From: Haloechinothrix_A salitolerans
GTDB lineage: Bacteria; Actinomycetota; Actinomycetes; Mycobacteriales; Pseudonocardiaceae
Length of the DNA stretch: 64,000 nt
Assembly (NCBI RefSeq): GCF_039544105.1
Contig: NZ_BAABLA010000118.1
Strand: one strand, 5' to 3'
The position numbers and the translations under genes are program-made. Below, in pieces: positions 1 through 9,126 of this stretch; position 1 is the stretch's first letter, and every line of letters begins with the position of its first letter. Below the pieces are notes generated by a model that made no database searches, was not told the origin of the DNA, and saw only the letters and a list, made by a program, of their open reading frames with translations.

Positions 1-1562
1 CCGTCGTACTCGTCGCCGCCGACGAACCGGAAGTTGGTGTCGCCGAGCCGGAACACGGTGCAGTCGTCGATCATGCCGCCGGTCTCGTTGCACATGGCCG
101 AGTACACGACCTGGCCGTGCGAGAGCTTGCGGATGTTGCGGGTCACGCAGGCCTGCAACAGCGCTTCGGCGTCATTTCCGAGGACTTCGAACTTGCGCAG
201 CGGTGACAGGTCCATCACCGCGGCGCGCTCGCGGCAGGCCCAGTACTCGGCCTGCGGCCCGTGCCCATCGAAGCTGGTGGGTAGCCAGTAGCCGCGGTAC
301 TCGGTGAACTGCCGCGTCAGCTTCGATGTCCGCTCGCCGAACGCGGTCTCCTTGGTCAGCTTGGCTTCGGACTCTGGCGTGACGCGGTGGGAGATGGCCA
401 TGGAGAACTTCCGTTTCGCATCGTAGACACGGACGTGGATGTCGGTGGGCACCCAGGCGTTCGACGGGTCGATGTCATCCGGACAGGCCGACGACGCGCA
501 GACCAGGTCGGTCTGCGCCCGCATGAGCACGTAATCGCCCGGCCGGGACCACGGTTCGTCGAACACCAGCAGGTTGGAGTCGTCGAACGCGGTGTTGTAG
601 AAGAGGTTCAGCGCGGGCCAGCCCTTGCGCGGCGCGATGCCGTAGGGGTCGAGCTGGCCGTTGAAGTTTTCGGTGCAGTTGACGTGTCCGGGATAGCCGA
701 GGTCCTCGTAGTACTTTGGGTTGCACGCCAGGCCAAACGTGTCGTGGCGGCCGACGGTGTCGCGAACGACCTCGACCAGCGGCTGCATGTCCTGGTCGTA
801 GAACTTCCCGAACAGGCCCGGTTGCGGATACGCGTTTCCCATGAAGTACCGGGTCGTCGTCGCGTCCAGGCCCCGCTCAACGCCCGCGTCGAGCTGGCGG
901 GCGCCGAAGGCGAGAAAGTCCGAGCATTGCCTGCCCTCGACGTCGATGATCTGGATGTACTGGCCCGCCTTGACCTCATAGCCGCGCGCGGTGGCCGCGT
1001 CGACCCGCATGTCGAGGATCGGCTCGGCCAGCGGCTCCGGCAGCCGGGGCTCGAACCGGCGGCGCGGGTTCGCGCGCCGGAGCTCCAGCAGCAGGTCGGA
1101 CGGGGGATTGGCCTCGGTGTCGGTGACCGTCATGACGCGCGTGGGCGCCGCGACGAAGACGTCGGCGGGTTCCGTGGCGGTGAACGTCTCGCGGGCACCC
1201 GCGGGGGACCACTCGCCGAACAGCCGAGCCGCGACCGTCCGCTCCGGGTTGACGCCGGCATCCGCCAGCACCTTGAGGATCTCGCCGCCAGCGCCGTTCG
1301 ACGCGAGGGAACGCAACGTCGTGGCGGGCGCGTCGGCGGTGATGCCGAGCGCGGCGCCGGTGGTGCCGCTCGGCGCGAGCGCGGTGACCTCGGCGATCTG
1401 CCTGCCCGCGCGATCGATCACGGTCAGTTCGTCCCCCGGGTCGAGGCGGAGCGCGGTCACTCCGCCAGGGCGTACCCAGTAGGTCTCCAGGCCCGGCTCC
1501 GGCGGAAGGAGGCCAGGGAGCAGGAGTCTCGGTGCTACCGGGCTTGGTGCCGTCGCTGTCAT
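1..1562 (-). CDS. DUF1989 - aminomethyltransferase (GcvT) fusion protein, partial
   Basis: The reading frame is open from an ATG at 1562 to the window edge, so about 520 residues are present and the C-terminus is missing. GGAAGGA lies 8 nt before the ATG. The first ~400 residues look like two DUF1989 (urea-carboxylase-associated) modules; the second has IDVEGRQCSDFLAFGARQ and a Cys/Asn-rich core. From about residue 430 the protein turns into a GcvT/aminomethyltransferase N-terminus (AVMDLSPLRKFEVLGNDAE, then NETGGMIDDCTVFRLGD). GcvT proteins move a one-carbon unit from an amine or methyl donor to tetrahydrofolate. The neighbours (fhs, sox genes) support a C1-THF role. The exact substrate is unknown, and an N-methyl or other methyl donor is only an inference. 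Confidence 0.85.
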   Translation of the reverse strand, partial: MTATAPSPVAPRLLLPGLLPPEPGLETYWVRPGGVTALRLDPGDELTVIDRAGRQIAEVTALAPSGTTGAALGITADAPATTLRSLASNGAGGEILKVLADAGVNPERTVAARLFGEWSPAGARETFTATEPADVFVAAPTRVMTVTDTEANPPSDLLLELRRANPRRRFEPRLPEPLAEPILDMRVDAATARGYEVKAGQYIQIIDVEGRQCSDFLAFGARQLDAGVERGLDATTTRYFMGNAYPQPGLFGKFYDQDMQPLVEVVRDTVGRHDTFGLACNPKYYEDLGYPGHVNCTENFNGQLDPYGIAPRKGWPALNLFYNTAFDDSNLLVFDEPWSRPGDYVLMRAQTDLVCASSACPDDIDPSNAWVPTDIHVRVYDAKRKFSMAISHRVTPESEAKLTKETAFGERTSKLTRQFTEYRGYWLPTSFDGHGPQAEYWACRERAAVMDLSPLRKFEVLGNDAEALLQACVTRNIRKLSHGQVVYSAMCNETGGMIDDCTVFRLGDTNFRFVGGDEYD

Positions 1563-1662
1563 CGAGTAGTCCTTCCGCGAGTCGCGATGTCGCCGCCATC
1601 GGTCCGTGGCGGGGAGTCCGGGGTGCGATCCAGGGGGTCCGTCGCACCCCGGACTCCTGGTC

Positions 1663-1911
1663 TCAGCTGCCGATGACCTCCTTGACGCAGGCGATCTCGG
1701 CTTCGATCGTGCCGGCGGGGTCAGCCACGGACGCGGTCAGTGTCCCGAGGGGATCGGCGAGGAACGCCGCCGTGCCCTCTTCCAAGCACGTCGGATCGAT
1801 GCTCCGTGCCACCGGCTCCGCGCTCGCGACCGCGGTGCCCGCGATCATGAAGCCCCCAGCCGCGGCTGTCACCGCCACGACTCGGGACGCGGTCGTTGCC
1901 AACTTCCTCAT
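1663..1911 (-). CDS. Small secreted protein with signal peptide
   Basis: An 82-residue protein with a clear Sec signal: MRKLATTASR, a hydrophobic Ala/Gly/Val stretch, then AVASA before EPVARS, so cleavage is likely near residue 31. The mature part is about 50 residues, has two cysteines (in PTCLEEG and IACVKEV) that could form a disulfide, and is acidic. AAGGAAGTGAG precedes the ATG. I do not recognise a family. It sits between the fhs operon and the DUF1989-GcvT gene on the same strand, about 200 nt after fhs, and may have its own promoter in the AT-richer 1970-2070 stretch. Confidence 0.75.
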   Translation of the reverse strand: MRKLATTASRVVAVTAAAGGFMIAGTAVASAEPVARSIDPTCLEEGTAAFLADPLGTLTASVADPAGTIEAEIACVKEVIGS

Positions 1912-2117
1912 CTCACTTCCTTTCGTTTCGACGGGCCGGTGGGGACGGCTCGGAGTCGGGGACGAATAGGTGATGTGGTGATGGCTGTGACTCAGATCAT
2001 GACGGCTGGGACGTGCTGGCGTAAACCCTTAGAAGAAACAATGTTTGCTCATGGTTAACACTGCGAGGGCTTATGAGTCGCCCCGTCACGCCCATGACCA
2101 GCTCGACGACGTCCGCC

Positions 2118-3815
2118 TTAGGACAGGCCCGTGATGGCGCCGTCGTCGTCGAGGTCGACGCGGAACGCGGCGGGGTTGGTGCCGAGGCCGGGCATGGTGC
2201 GCATGTCGCCGCAGATGGGGTAGACGAACCCGGCGCCGACCGAGGCGCGAACCTCCCTGACCGGTAGCGTCCAGCCCGTCGGCGCGCCCTTCAGTTTCGG
2301 GTCGGACGAGATCGACAGGTGGGTCTTGGCGATACACACCGGCAAATTGCCGAAGCCCGCCTTCTCATAGGTGTCGAGCTGTTGCAGCGCGTGCAACGAG
2401 AAGTGGACGTCGTCGGCGCCGTAGACCTTGGTGGCGACGGTCTCGATCTTCTCCTGCAGGCTGGCCTCGTCCGGGTAGAGCAGCCGGAAGTCGGTCGGCT
2501 CCTCGGCGGCCTCGGCCACGGCTTGGGCCAGTTCCGCCGCGCCCTTGCCGCCCTCGGCGAAGTTGGTGCAGACCGCGGAGCGCGCGCCCATCTCCTTGGC
2601 GATCTGGTGGATCGCCTCGTGCTCGCTAGGGTGGTCGTCCGGGAAGGCGTTGATCGCCACGACGGGGGAGACGCCGTGGATCCGGATGTTCTCGATCTGC
2701 TTGCGCAGGTTCGCCGCGCCCTCGAAGACGTCGTCCGGGTTCTCGGCCAGCAGCTCGGGTGGCAACGGCTTGCCCGCGACGATCTTGTACTTGCCGGAGT
2801 GGGCCTTGAGCGCACGGACCGTCGCGACGACGACGGCGGCGTCCGGCCGCAGCCCCGAGGTGCGGCACTTGATGTTGAAGAACCGTTCCGCACCCATGTC
2901 GGCGCCGAAGCCCGCCTCGGTGATGAGGTAGTCGCCACAGCGGACGCCGATACGATCGGCGACGACCGACGAGTTGCCGGTCGCGATGTTGCCGAACGGG
3001 CCCGCGTGCACCAGAACCGGTGTGTTCTCCAGCGTCTGCAACAGGTTCGGCTTCACCGCTTCCCGCAGCAACACGGCCATCGACCCGGCGGCGTGTAGTT
3101 GTTCGGCCGTGACCGGCTCGCCGTCCTCGTTGTAGCCGACGACGATCCGGCCCATCCGCTCGCGCAGGTCCTCCAGCGACGTCGTGAGCGCGAGAGCGGC
3201 CATCACCTCGGAGGCGGCGGTGATGTCGAACCCGGTCTGCCGGGGGACGCCGTCGCCCTTGCCGCCGAGGCCGACGACGATGTTGCGCAGCGCGCGGTCG
3301 TTGACGTCGAGTACTCGGCGCCAGGTGATGTTGTTCAGATCGAGGTTGAGCTCGTTGCCCTGATAGATGTGGTTGTCGATGACGGCGGCGAGCAGGTTGT
3401 GCGCGGCGGTCACCGCGTGCATGTCGCCGGTGAGATGGAGGTTGAGCAGCTCCATCGGCACGACCTGGCTGTAGCCACCACCCGCGGCGCCACCCTTGAT
3501 GCCGAAGGTGGGGCCCATCGACGGCTGTCTAATCGCGACGGTCGCGTTCTTGCCGATGTGCTTGAAGCCCTGCCCGAGTCCGACGGTCGTGGTGGTCTTG
3601 CCCTCGCCGAGCGGGGTCGGGGTGATGGCGCTGACCACGACGTACTTGGCCTTGGGCCGGTCGGACAGCTCGTCGATCGCGGCCAGATCGATCTTCATCA
3701 GATCCCGGCCGTAGGGCTCGAGCAGATGCGCGGGCAGGTTCATCTGCGACGCGATATCGTCGAGTGGTTTCAGTGACGCGTTACGCGCGATCTCTAGATC
3801 GGATGGGAAAGACAT
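2118..3815 (-). CDS. fhs: Formate-tetrahydrofolate ligase
   Basis: A 565-residue protein of the usual length for FTHFS, which makes 10-formyl-THF from formate, THF and ATP and can run in reverse. It starts MSFPSDLEIARNASLKPL. The P-loop TPLGEGKTTTTVGL is near residue 65, and the family motifs RQPSMGPTFGIKGGAAGGGY and EAGFGADMGAERFFNIKCR are present. The ATG at 3815 is chosen because GAGGAGAC lies 7 nt upstream; the frame stays open further upstream but only through the shadow of soxA. It is 28 nt after soxA, so it should be co-transcribed. In many sox operons the formyl-THF gene is purU. Here fhs would link methylene-THF-derived formyl-THF to formate and ATP, or recapture formate. Confidence 0.95.
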   Translation of the reverse strand: MSFPSDLEIARNASLKPLDDIASQMNLPAHLLEPYGRDLMKIDLAAIDELSDRPKAKYVVVSAITPTPLGEGKTTTTVGLGQGFKHIGKNATVAIRQPSMGPTFGIKGGAAGGGYSQVVPMELLNLHLTGDMHAVTAAHNLLAAVIDNHIYQGNELNLDLNNITWRRVLDVNDRALRNIVVGLGGKGDGVPRQTGFDITAASEVMAALALTTSLEDLRERMGRIVVGYNEDGEPVTAEQLHAAGSMAVLLREAVKPNLLQTLENTPVLVHAGPFGNIATGNSSVVADRIGVRCGDYLITEAGFGADMGAERFFNIKCRTSGLRPDAAVVVATVRALKAHSGKYKIVAGKPLPPELLAENPDDVFEGAANLRKQIENIRIHGVSPVVAINAFPDDHPSEHEAIHQIAKEMGARSAVCTNFAEGGKGAAELAQAVAEAAEEPTDFRLLYPDEASLQEKIETVATKVYGADDVHFSLHALQQLDTYEKAGFGNLPVCIAKTHLSISSDPKLKGAPTGWTLPVREVRASVGAGFVYPICGDMRTMPGLGTNPAAFRVDLDDDGAITGLS

Positions 3816-3843
3816 GGTGGGTCTCCTCGGGTTGACTCGGCGG

Positions 3844-6800
3844 TCACAAGGTGGGTGCTGTCGGACAGCCGTCGATCTCGATGCCGAATTCGTTGCCCGC
3901 GTCGAGCAGGGCGTTGAATAGGTATTGGCCGGAAGAGCGTTCGCAGTGCAGTAGGTACGCAGGCGTACCGTTCTCGTCGATCCGAACGACGTCGGTGACC
4001 AGCCGCGCCACGGAGGTGCGTAGTGCGGCGCCGTCCGGGGTGGCGGCCTCGGAGAGGTCGACCCCGCACACCTTGGCGAGCAGGTCGGCGGCGTGCTCAC
4101 CGGTCAGCTTCATCAGTGCTCGGCCGTGTGTTTGGTCGATGACGGTGCCGAACTCGCCGGTTTCCTCGACCAGGTTGCGCATCCGGGTCAGTAGCTTGTC
4201 TTGACTGCCGGGACTGCCGAGTACGAACCATTCGCCGGGTCCGGAGCCGACGATGACGGCGCTGCCGTTGTCATGAACCGCACGGCCGAACCGGGTGCCG
4301 AGGGCCTGCGCGATCGAGCCGTCATGTGCGGCGCGGATGCCGACCTTGGCCAGTAGCGTGTGGTCGGCGAGCCGCAGCGTCGCCGAGCTGCGGCGGGCGT
4401 CGACCTGCCAGCCCGCGATCGTCGTGGTCCTGCCGCTCGCCGGGATGGGGCTGCGCGCCACCGGGGTGGCGTGTGGTCGCGGCTGCGACGGTGGCGTGTC
4501 GATGTTCTGGCGGGTGCCCTCCGGATCGACGTGAGCGTGGTGTTCGGTGACCCGCGCGCCGACCTTGGTGCCGGTAGGCAGGTGCACCGTCAGCGTGGTG
4601 CCTGGCTTGGCCAGATCCGCTTCGACCTGGCCGAGGCAGATCGCGCGGTTCAGCGTTGGTGACATCCGGCTGGAGGTGATTCGGCCGACGATCGTGCCCC
4701 GCGAGTTGACGATCTGGCTGGCCTCGGGTGGCACCACGGTGCCGTCGAGCGGCTGGATACCCACCAGGCGGGTGCCGCCACCGTTCTCGTGCTGCCAGAC
4801 CAGTTCGGGTTTGCCGACGAAGTCGTCCTTGTCGAGCTTGATCGCCCAGTCGATCCCGGCGGAGTAGCCCTTGGTGAGCCCGTCGGTGTCCTGGCCGACG
4901 ATCAAGTGTCCTTTCTCCAGCCGGAGTATGCGCTGGCCCTCGACGCCGAACGGTCGCACGCCGAGGTCGGCGCCGTGCTCCAGCAGCTGCTCCCACACGT
5001 GCAGCCCGTAGGAGGCGGGCACGTGCAGCTCGTAGGACAGCTCGCCGGTGAAGCCGATCCGCCACAGCACGCAGTCGTCCACCCCGGCCACGCGGCCGGT
5101 GCGCACCTGCATGTAGCCGAACGCCTCAGCGGAGAGGTCGACGCCCTCGGTGAGCCTGCTGACCAGCTCGCGGGATTTCGGGCCCGCGACGTTGATGCTG
5201 GCGTAGGCCGTGGTGACCGGGGTGACGTGCACTTGCCAGTCGGGGTGCTCGGTCTGCAGCCAGTTCTCGACCCACTCCCACACGTTCGCCGCGCCCGACG
5301 ATGTGGTGGACATCAGGTAGTGGTCCTCGCCAAGACGTCCGGTGACACCGTCGTCCATGACCACGCCGTCCTCGGCGCACATCACGCCGTAGCGCACCCG
5401 GCCGATGCCGAGTTTGGACCACTTGTTGACGTAGAGGAGGTTCAGCAGCTTCGGGACGTCGGGACCGCGCAAGTCCAGCTTGCCGATCGGGGTGACGTCG
5501 ATGATGCCGACGTTGTCGCGCACGTTGCGCACCTCGGCCGCCGGGTCGCCGTAGTGGTCGGGGCGGATCCACTGGCCGGCCACCAGTGGCGTGGCGTTGT
5601 GCTTCTCGTGCCAGGGCTGCATGGGGGAGTAGCGCACCGGTTCGAAGATCCGGCCCGCCAGCGCACCGAGGCTCACCGGGGTGTACATCGGACGCCACGT
5701 CGTGGTGCCGTTCTCGGCGATCGTCTTCCCGGTCGCCTCGGCGATGGTCGCGATCGCGTTGATCGTTTCCAGCTTGCCCTGGACCGGGCCCATGGTGGCG
5801 GTGGTGAACCGCTTGGCCAGCTCAGCCGAGTCGTAGCCCTCCCGCACGGCGGCGTGCAGGTCCTTGGAGGACACGTCCTCGGAGTAGTCAACGATGCCGT
5901 GCGTGCTGGCCCGGAACAGCTCCGGATGCTCATGTACCGGCAGCTGAGGAAGGGTCGCGGCCGTGCCCTTGGGCTTGGAGAGTTTCCCGCCATTGCGGGT
6001 GGGCACGGCCGCGAGCTGGTGATACCGCCCGCCCGCGGCGCGGCGGGCGGCTTCGGTTCCGGTGGCTTCGGCGTGCTCGCGCAGCTCGTCGAGCGAGCCG
6101 TCCCCGGCGATGCCGCCGGTCGCGAGCACCGACTCGCCCGCCGTGCCACCGGGCAGGAAGCGGGCCGCGGTCGGCGAGTACACGGGGACGTCGCCCGCCA
6201 TGTTCAGCAGCGACGTCGGTGCCGTCCAGCCGGTGGCGGTGACGAACAGGTCCGCGTCGATCTTCTGCCCGCCGGACAGTTCGACGGCCTTGACGCCTTT
6301 ACGGCCGTGGACGCGGACGACGTCTTCGCCCTTGCGGGCGTCGGCGACGTGGGCGACCTCGACCCCGGCGCGTTCCAGGTCGGCGACGGCGGCGTCGCCC
6401 TCGGGGTTCGCGGTGAGCACCACCGCGCGCTGCCCCGGCTTGACGGCGTGCAGGTTGATCAACCTGCGTACGGCCGTGGACAGCATCACGCCGGGTGTGT
6501 CGTTGCCCGCGAACACATACGGGCGTTCGATGAGACCACCCGCGACGACCAGCGTGCGTGCCCTGGCCTTGATCAGCCGCTCACGCGCGTGTGGGAGGTC
6601 GCGTTGGGCGACGGCGATCCAGTTCTGGTCGTAGCGCCCCGCGACCGTCGAGTTGGTCAGCACCTCGATGCCGTCGGTGGCGGCGACCTCGGCGGTCAGC
6701 TCCGCCGCCGCGGCCGGGTCCGTCCACCGCAGGTGGCCGCCGAGCTGGTGCTCCTCCTCGACCAGCATGACGCTGGCGCCCGCACGGGCCGCCGCGATCG

Positions 6801-7353
6801 CCGCGGACATGCCCGCCGGGCCGCCGCCCGCGATCAGGACGTCCGGGTGGGCGTAGCGCTTGTCGTAGTAGTCATGCGGCGTGTCGGGGGAGATCTCGCC
6901 CGCGTGCACGAAGCCCCGCAGCACCTTCTGATACGTCGGCCAGAGGAACTCCGGCTTCATGAACGTCTTGTAGTAGAACCCCGCGGTGAGGAACCGGCCC
7001 GCGAACCGGTTGATCGCCTTGACGTCGAACTTCAGCGAGGGCCATGTGTTCTGCGACGAGACCGCCATGCCCGGCTCCGCCAGCCGGTGGCCGCCGCGCA
7101 CGTTCGGCTCGTCGTCGACTTGGACCATGCAGCCCGGGTCGTGGAAGCTCGCGGTGAGCAACCCGCGCGGGCGGTGATACTTGAAGCTGCGAGAGAACAC
7201 CCGCTCGCCGTCGGCGGCCAGCGCCGAGACGATGGTGTCGCCCGGATGGGCGGTGACCGTCCTACCGTTCCAGGTGAACTCGAACGCCCTCCTGCGGTCA
7301 ATCACCTCGCCGGGCTGCGGTCCCAGCCGCATCCTGCCAACCTGCTGGCTCAT
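3844..7353 (-). CDS. soxA: Heterotetrameric sarcosine oxidase-type alpha subunit fused to gamma subunit (probable N-methylglutamate dehydrogenase)
   Basis: An ORF of 1169 residues, about 200 longer than ordinary SoxA. Order: an N-terminal 2Fe-2S-like domain (RRRAFEFTWNGRTVTAHPGDT); a FAD/NAD-binding disulfide-reductase fold (DVLIAGGGPAGMSAAIAAAR, about 170); a second nucleotide site (TLVVAGGLIERPYVF); a C-terminal GcvT domain (about 610-960); a Pro-rich linker; then a SoxG-like domain (about 985-1169, GWQVDARRSSATLRLADH to the end). The start at 7353 overlaps the soxD stop as ATGA; a longer in-frame start exists but lies inside soxD. The enzyme oxidises an N-methyl amino acid and delivers methylene-THF. 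With glnT and mgsABC beside it, N-methylglutamate is the likelier substrate (mgdC-mgdD equivalent), but sarcosine cannot be excluded. Confidence 0.93.
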   Translation of the reverse strand: MSQQVGRMRLGPQPGEVIDRRRAFEFTWNGRTVTAHPGDTIVSALAADGERVFSRSFKYHRPRGLLTASFHDPGCMVQVDDEPNVRGGHRLAEPGMAVSSQNTWPSLKFDVKAINRFAGRFLTAGFYYKTFMKPEFLWPTYQKVLRGFVHAGEISPDTPHDYYDKRYAHPDVLIAGGGPAGMSAAIAAARAGASVMLVEEEHQLGGHLRWTDPAAAAELTAEVAATDGIEVLTNSTVAGRYDQNWIAVAQRDLPHARERLIKARARTLVVAGGLIERPYVFAGNDTPGVMLSTAVRRLINLHAVKPGQRAVVLTANPEGDAAVADLERAGVEVAHVADARKGEDVVRVHGRKGVKAVELSGGQKIDADLFVTATGWTAPTSLLNMAGDVPVYSPTAARFLPGGTAGESVLATGGIAGDGSLDELREHAEATGTEAARRAAGGRYHQLAAVPTRNGGKLSKPKGTAATLPQLPVHEHPELFRASTHGIVDYSEDVSSKDLHAAVREGYDSAELAKRFTTATMGPVQGKLETINAIATIAEATGKTIAENGTTTWRPMYTPVSLGALAGRIFEPVRYSPMQPWHEKHNATPLVAGQWIRPDHYGDPAAEVRNVRDNVGIIDVTPIGKLDLRGPDVPKLLNLLYVNKWSKLGIGRVRYGVMCAEDGVVMDDGVTGRLGEDHYLMSTTSSGAANVWEWVENWLQTEHPDWQVHVTPVTTAYASINVAGPKSRELVSRLTEGVDLSAEAFGYMQVRTGRVAGVDDCVLWRIGFTGELSYELHVPASYGLHVWEQLLEHGADLGVRPFGVEGQRILRLEKGHLIVGQDTDGLTKGYSAGIDWAIKLDKDDFVGKPELVWQHENGGGTRLVGIQPLDGTVVPPEASQIVNSRGTIVGRITSSRMSPTLNRAICLGQVEADLAKPGTTLTVHLPTGTKVGARVTEHHAHVDPEGTRQNIDTPPSQPRPHATPVARSPIPASGRTTTIAGWQVDARRSSATLRLADHTLLAKVGIRAAHDGSIAQALGTRFGRAVHDNGSAVIVGSGPGEWFVLGSPGSQDKLLTRMRNLVEETGEFGTVIDQTHGRALMKLTGEHAADLLAKVCGVDLSEAATPDGAALRTSVARLVTDVVRIDENGTPAYLLHCERSSGQYLFNALLDAGNEFGIEIDGCPTAPTL

Positions 7354-7592
7354 CGGGTGGCCTCCGTCTCGTTGCTCAGGGTGTGGCGCCGCACGCGGAT
7401 GAAGCGCCTGCACCCGGCGGTGTGGTACCAGTTCTCGTCCACCCAGCCGTTGGCGTTGCGGCGGAAGTACAGGTAGCGCCGCCACTGCTCGGGCGTCGCC
7501 GTGCCGACGTCCGGCCGGGAGGTGACTTCGCCGTGGTGGGTGAACTCCGAGGCGTTACGCGGCCCGCACCACGGGCAGGGAAGCTGGATCAT
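7350..7592 (-). CDS. soxD: Sarcosine oxidase-type delta subunit
   Basis: An 80-residue protein starting MIQLPCPWCGPRNASEFTHHGE. CPWCG plus the following His residues is the zinc site of SoxD/MgdB proteins, and the mid part YLYFRRNANGWVDENWYHTAGCRRF is typical of the family. The stop overlaps the soxA start (ATGA), which implies translational coupling. It is 42 nt after soxB and forms part of the soxB-D-AG order. The role is structural: a zinc-binding small subunit of the heterotetrameric flavoenzyme. Confidence 0.93.
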   Translation of the reverse strand: MIQLPCPWCGPRNASEFTHHGEVTSRPDVGTATPEQWRRYLYFRRNANGWVDENWYHTAGCRRFIRVRRHTLSNETEATR

Positions 7593-7634
7593 GACGTGGT
7601 TCCTCTCCGAAAGTCCTGGGATCTCGCTGATGCC

Positions 7635-8936
7635 TCAGTGCCCGACCGCCGCGGCGCCCTTTTCACCGACGAGCTGTCCCGTGGTGAACCGGTCGATGCC
7701 AAACGGCGCGATGATCTCGGGTGGGCGTCCGTTGGCGACGGTGTCGGCCATCGCCTCACCGGAGACCGGCCCCGCTTTGAAGCCATACGTTCCCCAGCCG
7801 ACGTCGACATGGAAACCGTCCACATGGGTCGGACCCATGATCGGCGAGTAATCCGGTGTCATGTCACACAAACCGGCCCATTGGCGCAGCAGCCGCATCT
7901 TCGACACCGGTGGCATCAGCTCGAGCACGTGACCCGCGAGCCCCTCGGCGAACTCCAGCGAACCGCGCATCGAGTACGACGTGAACGGATCAACGCTGGC
8001 GCCGAACACCAGCTCACCCCGGTCGGTCTGCGAGACGTAGACGTGCAGCGTGCCGGACACGACGACGGTGCCCAAGAAGGGTTTGACCGGCTCGGTCACC
8101 GCCGCCTGCAGCGGCGACGTCGTCACCGGCATGTCGACACCGGCCATGTCCGAGATCAACGTCGACCAGCCCGCCGTGCAGTTCACCACCACCGGCGTGG
8201 AGACCTCACCCCGGTTGGTGCGCACACCTGTGACCCGGCCACCCGCGGTCTCGATGTCGGTGACTTCGGTGTTCTGGTGCAGGTGCACGCCGTGGGCGTC
8301 GGCCGCGCGGGCGTAGCCCCACACGACGGCATCGTGCCGGATGATCCCGCCCGGCGGGTGATACAGCGCGCCGAGGATCGGGTAACGCGTGTCGGTGGAG
8401 GTGTCCAGATAGGGCACCAGCTTCTTGATCTCGTCCGGGTCGATCACCTCGGAATCCACACCCTGGAGCTTGTTCACCTCGGCGCGCCACCGCAGCGTGC
8501 GCAGCGAGTTGTCGTTGTGCGCCAGCGTCATGTGACCGCGTTGCGAGAACATCACGTTGAAGTTCAGTTCGTCTGCCAGGTTCTCGTACAAGTGCAGCGA
8601 GCGGTCGTAGAACCGCACACCCTCCGGCGTCAGATAGTTCGACCGCAGGATCGCGGTGTTGCGGCCGGAACCGCCACCACCGAGGTAGCCCTTGTCCAGC
8701 ACCGCCACGTTGGTGATGCCGTGGTTGGCCGCCAAGTAGTACGCGGTCGCCAGACCGTGCACCCCGCCACCGACGATGACGACGTCGTACGTGGACTTCA
8801 GCGGCCGCTCCTGCCACACACGCGGCCAGTCCGAGCGCGACAGACCACGCTTGAACAAACCGAACGCGGAGTATCGCTGTGGCTTCCGCTTACCGTTGCG
8901 GTTGCCCGCACGGTGGCTGCCGTTTCCCACGGACAT
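7635..8936 (-). CDS. soxB: Sarcosine oxidase-type beta subunit (DAO family flavoprotein; probable N-methylglutamate dehydrogenase subunit)
   Basis: A 433-residue FAD protein carrying the dehydrogenase active site. The FAD-binding GxGxxG is VVIVGGGVHGLATAYYLA near residue 52. Further family motifs are GGGGSGRNTAILRSNYLTPEGV, the covalent-flavin-region HPPGGIIRHD, and the C-terminal DVGWGTYGFKAGPVSGEAMAD. The first ~45 residues are basic, as in other SoxB proteins. TAGGAGGC precedes the ATG at 8936. It is the first gene of the minus-strand operon, and a 19-bp motif plus a GTGGACA/TGTCCAC dyad lie about 110 nt upstream. It would oxidise sarcosine or N-methylglutamate; context favours the latter. 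Confidence 0.94.
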   Translation of the reverse strand: MSVGNGSHRAGNRNGKRKPQRYSAFGLFKRGLSRSDWPRVWQERPLKSTYDVVIVGGGVHGLATAYYLAANHGITNVAVLDKGYLGGGGSGRNTAILRSNYLTPEGVRFYDRSLHLYENLADELNFNVMFSQRGHMTLAHNDNSLRTLRWRAEVNKLQGVDSEVIDPDEIKKLVPYLDTSTDTRYPILGALYHPPGGIIRHDAVVWGYARAADAHGVHLHQNTEVTDIETAGGRVTGVRTNRGEVSTPVVVNCTAGWSTLISDMAGVDMPVTTSPLQAAVTEPVKPFLGTVVVSGTLHVYVSQTDRGELVFGASVDPFTSYSMRGSLEFAEGLAGHVLELMPPVSKMRLLRQWAGLCDMTPDYSPIMGPTHVDGFHVDVGWGTYGFKAGPVSGEAMADTVANGRPPEIIAPFGIDRFTTGQLVGEKGAAAVGH

Positions 8937-9045
8937 GCGCGCCTCCTAGCTGATGCTTCGGACTCGCGAGCGGTCCTCAGCACTTGTCGTTCCGCTGGCC
9001 GCATCCGTCGTGCGGCTGGTGATGACCGCCACCATACGACGCTGG

Positions 9046-9060
9046 GTGGACAATGTCCAC
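9046..9060. promoter_or_regulatory. GTGGACA-N-TGTCCAC dyad upstream of soxB
   Basis: Perfect 7-bp inverted repeat around a single base, about 110 nt before soxB. One arm is the conserved half of the 19-bp motif shared with other C1 operons. It is a likely operator for a dimeric regulator; which protein binds is not shown by sequence. Confidence 0.55.
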
Positions 9061-9072
9061 TGTCATGAAACA
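9054..9072 (-). promoter_or_regulatory. C1-regulon motif copy 1 (sox operon)
   Basis: Reads TGTTTCAT-GACA-GTGGACA on the minus strand, toward soxB. The fixed 15 positions are identical to the copy before the metF/serine-cycle operon at 17136-17154, and a weaker copy lies before glnT at 9978-9996. It overlaps the dyad at 9046-9060. Confidence 0.6.
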
Positions 9073-9126
9073 TTAGGAGGCAAAAAGGTGCGCCCCGAGT
9101 GAACGGCGCTGTCGAGAAGCTGACCC

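Noticed and set aside
387..1676. 429-codon plus-strand frame opposite the DUF1989-GcvT gene
   Set aside because: Antisense to a gene with clear domain motifs and a good ribosome site.
4789..7476. Long open frame opposite soxA (895 codons)
   Set aside because: Antisense shadow of soxA; no family motifs, and composition reflects the codon bias of the opposite strand.
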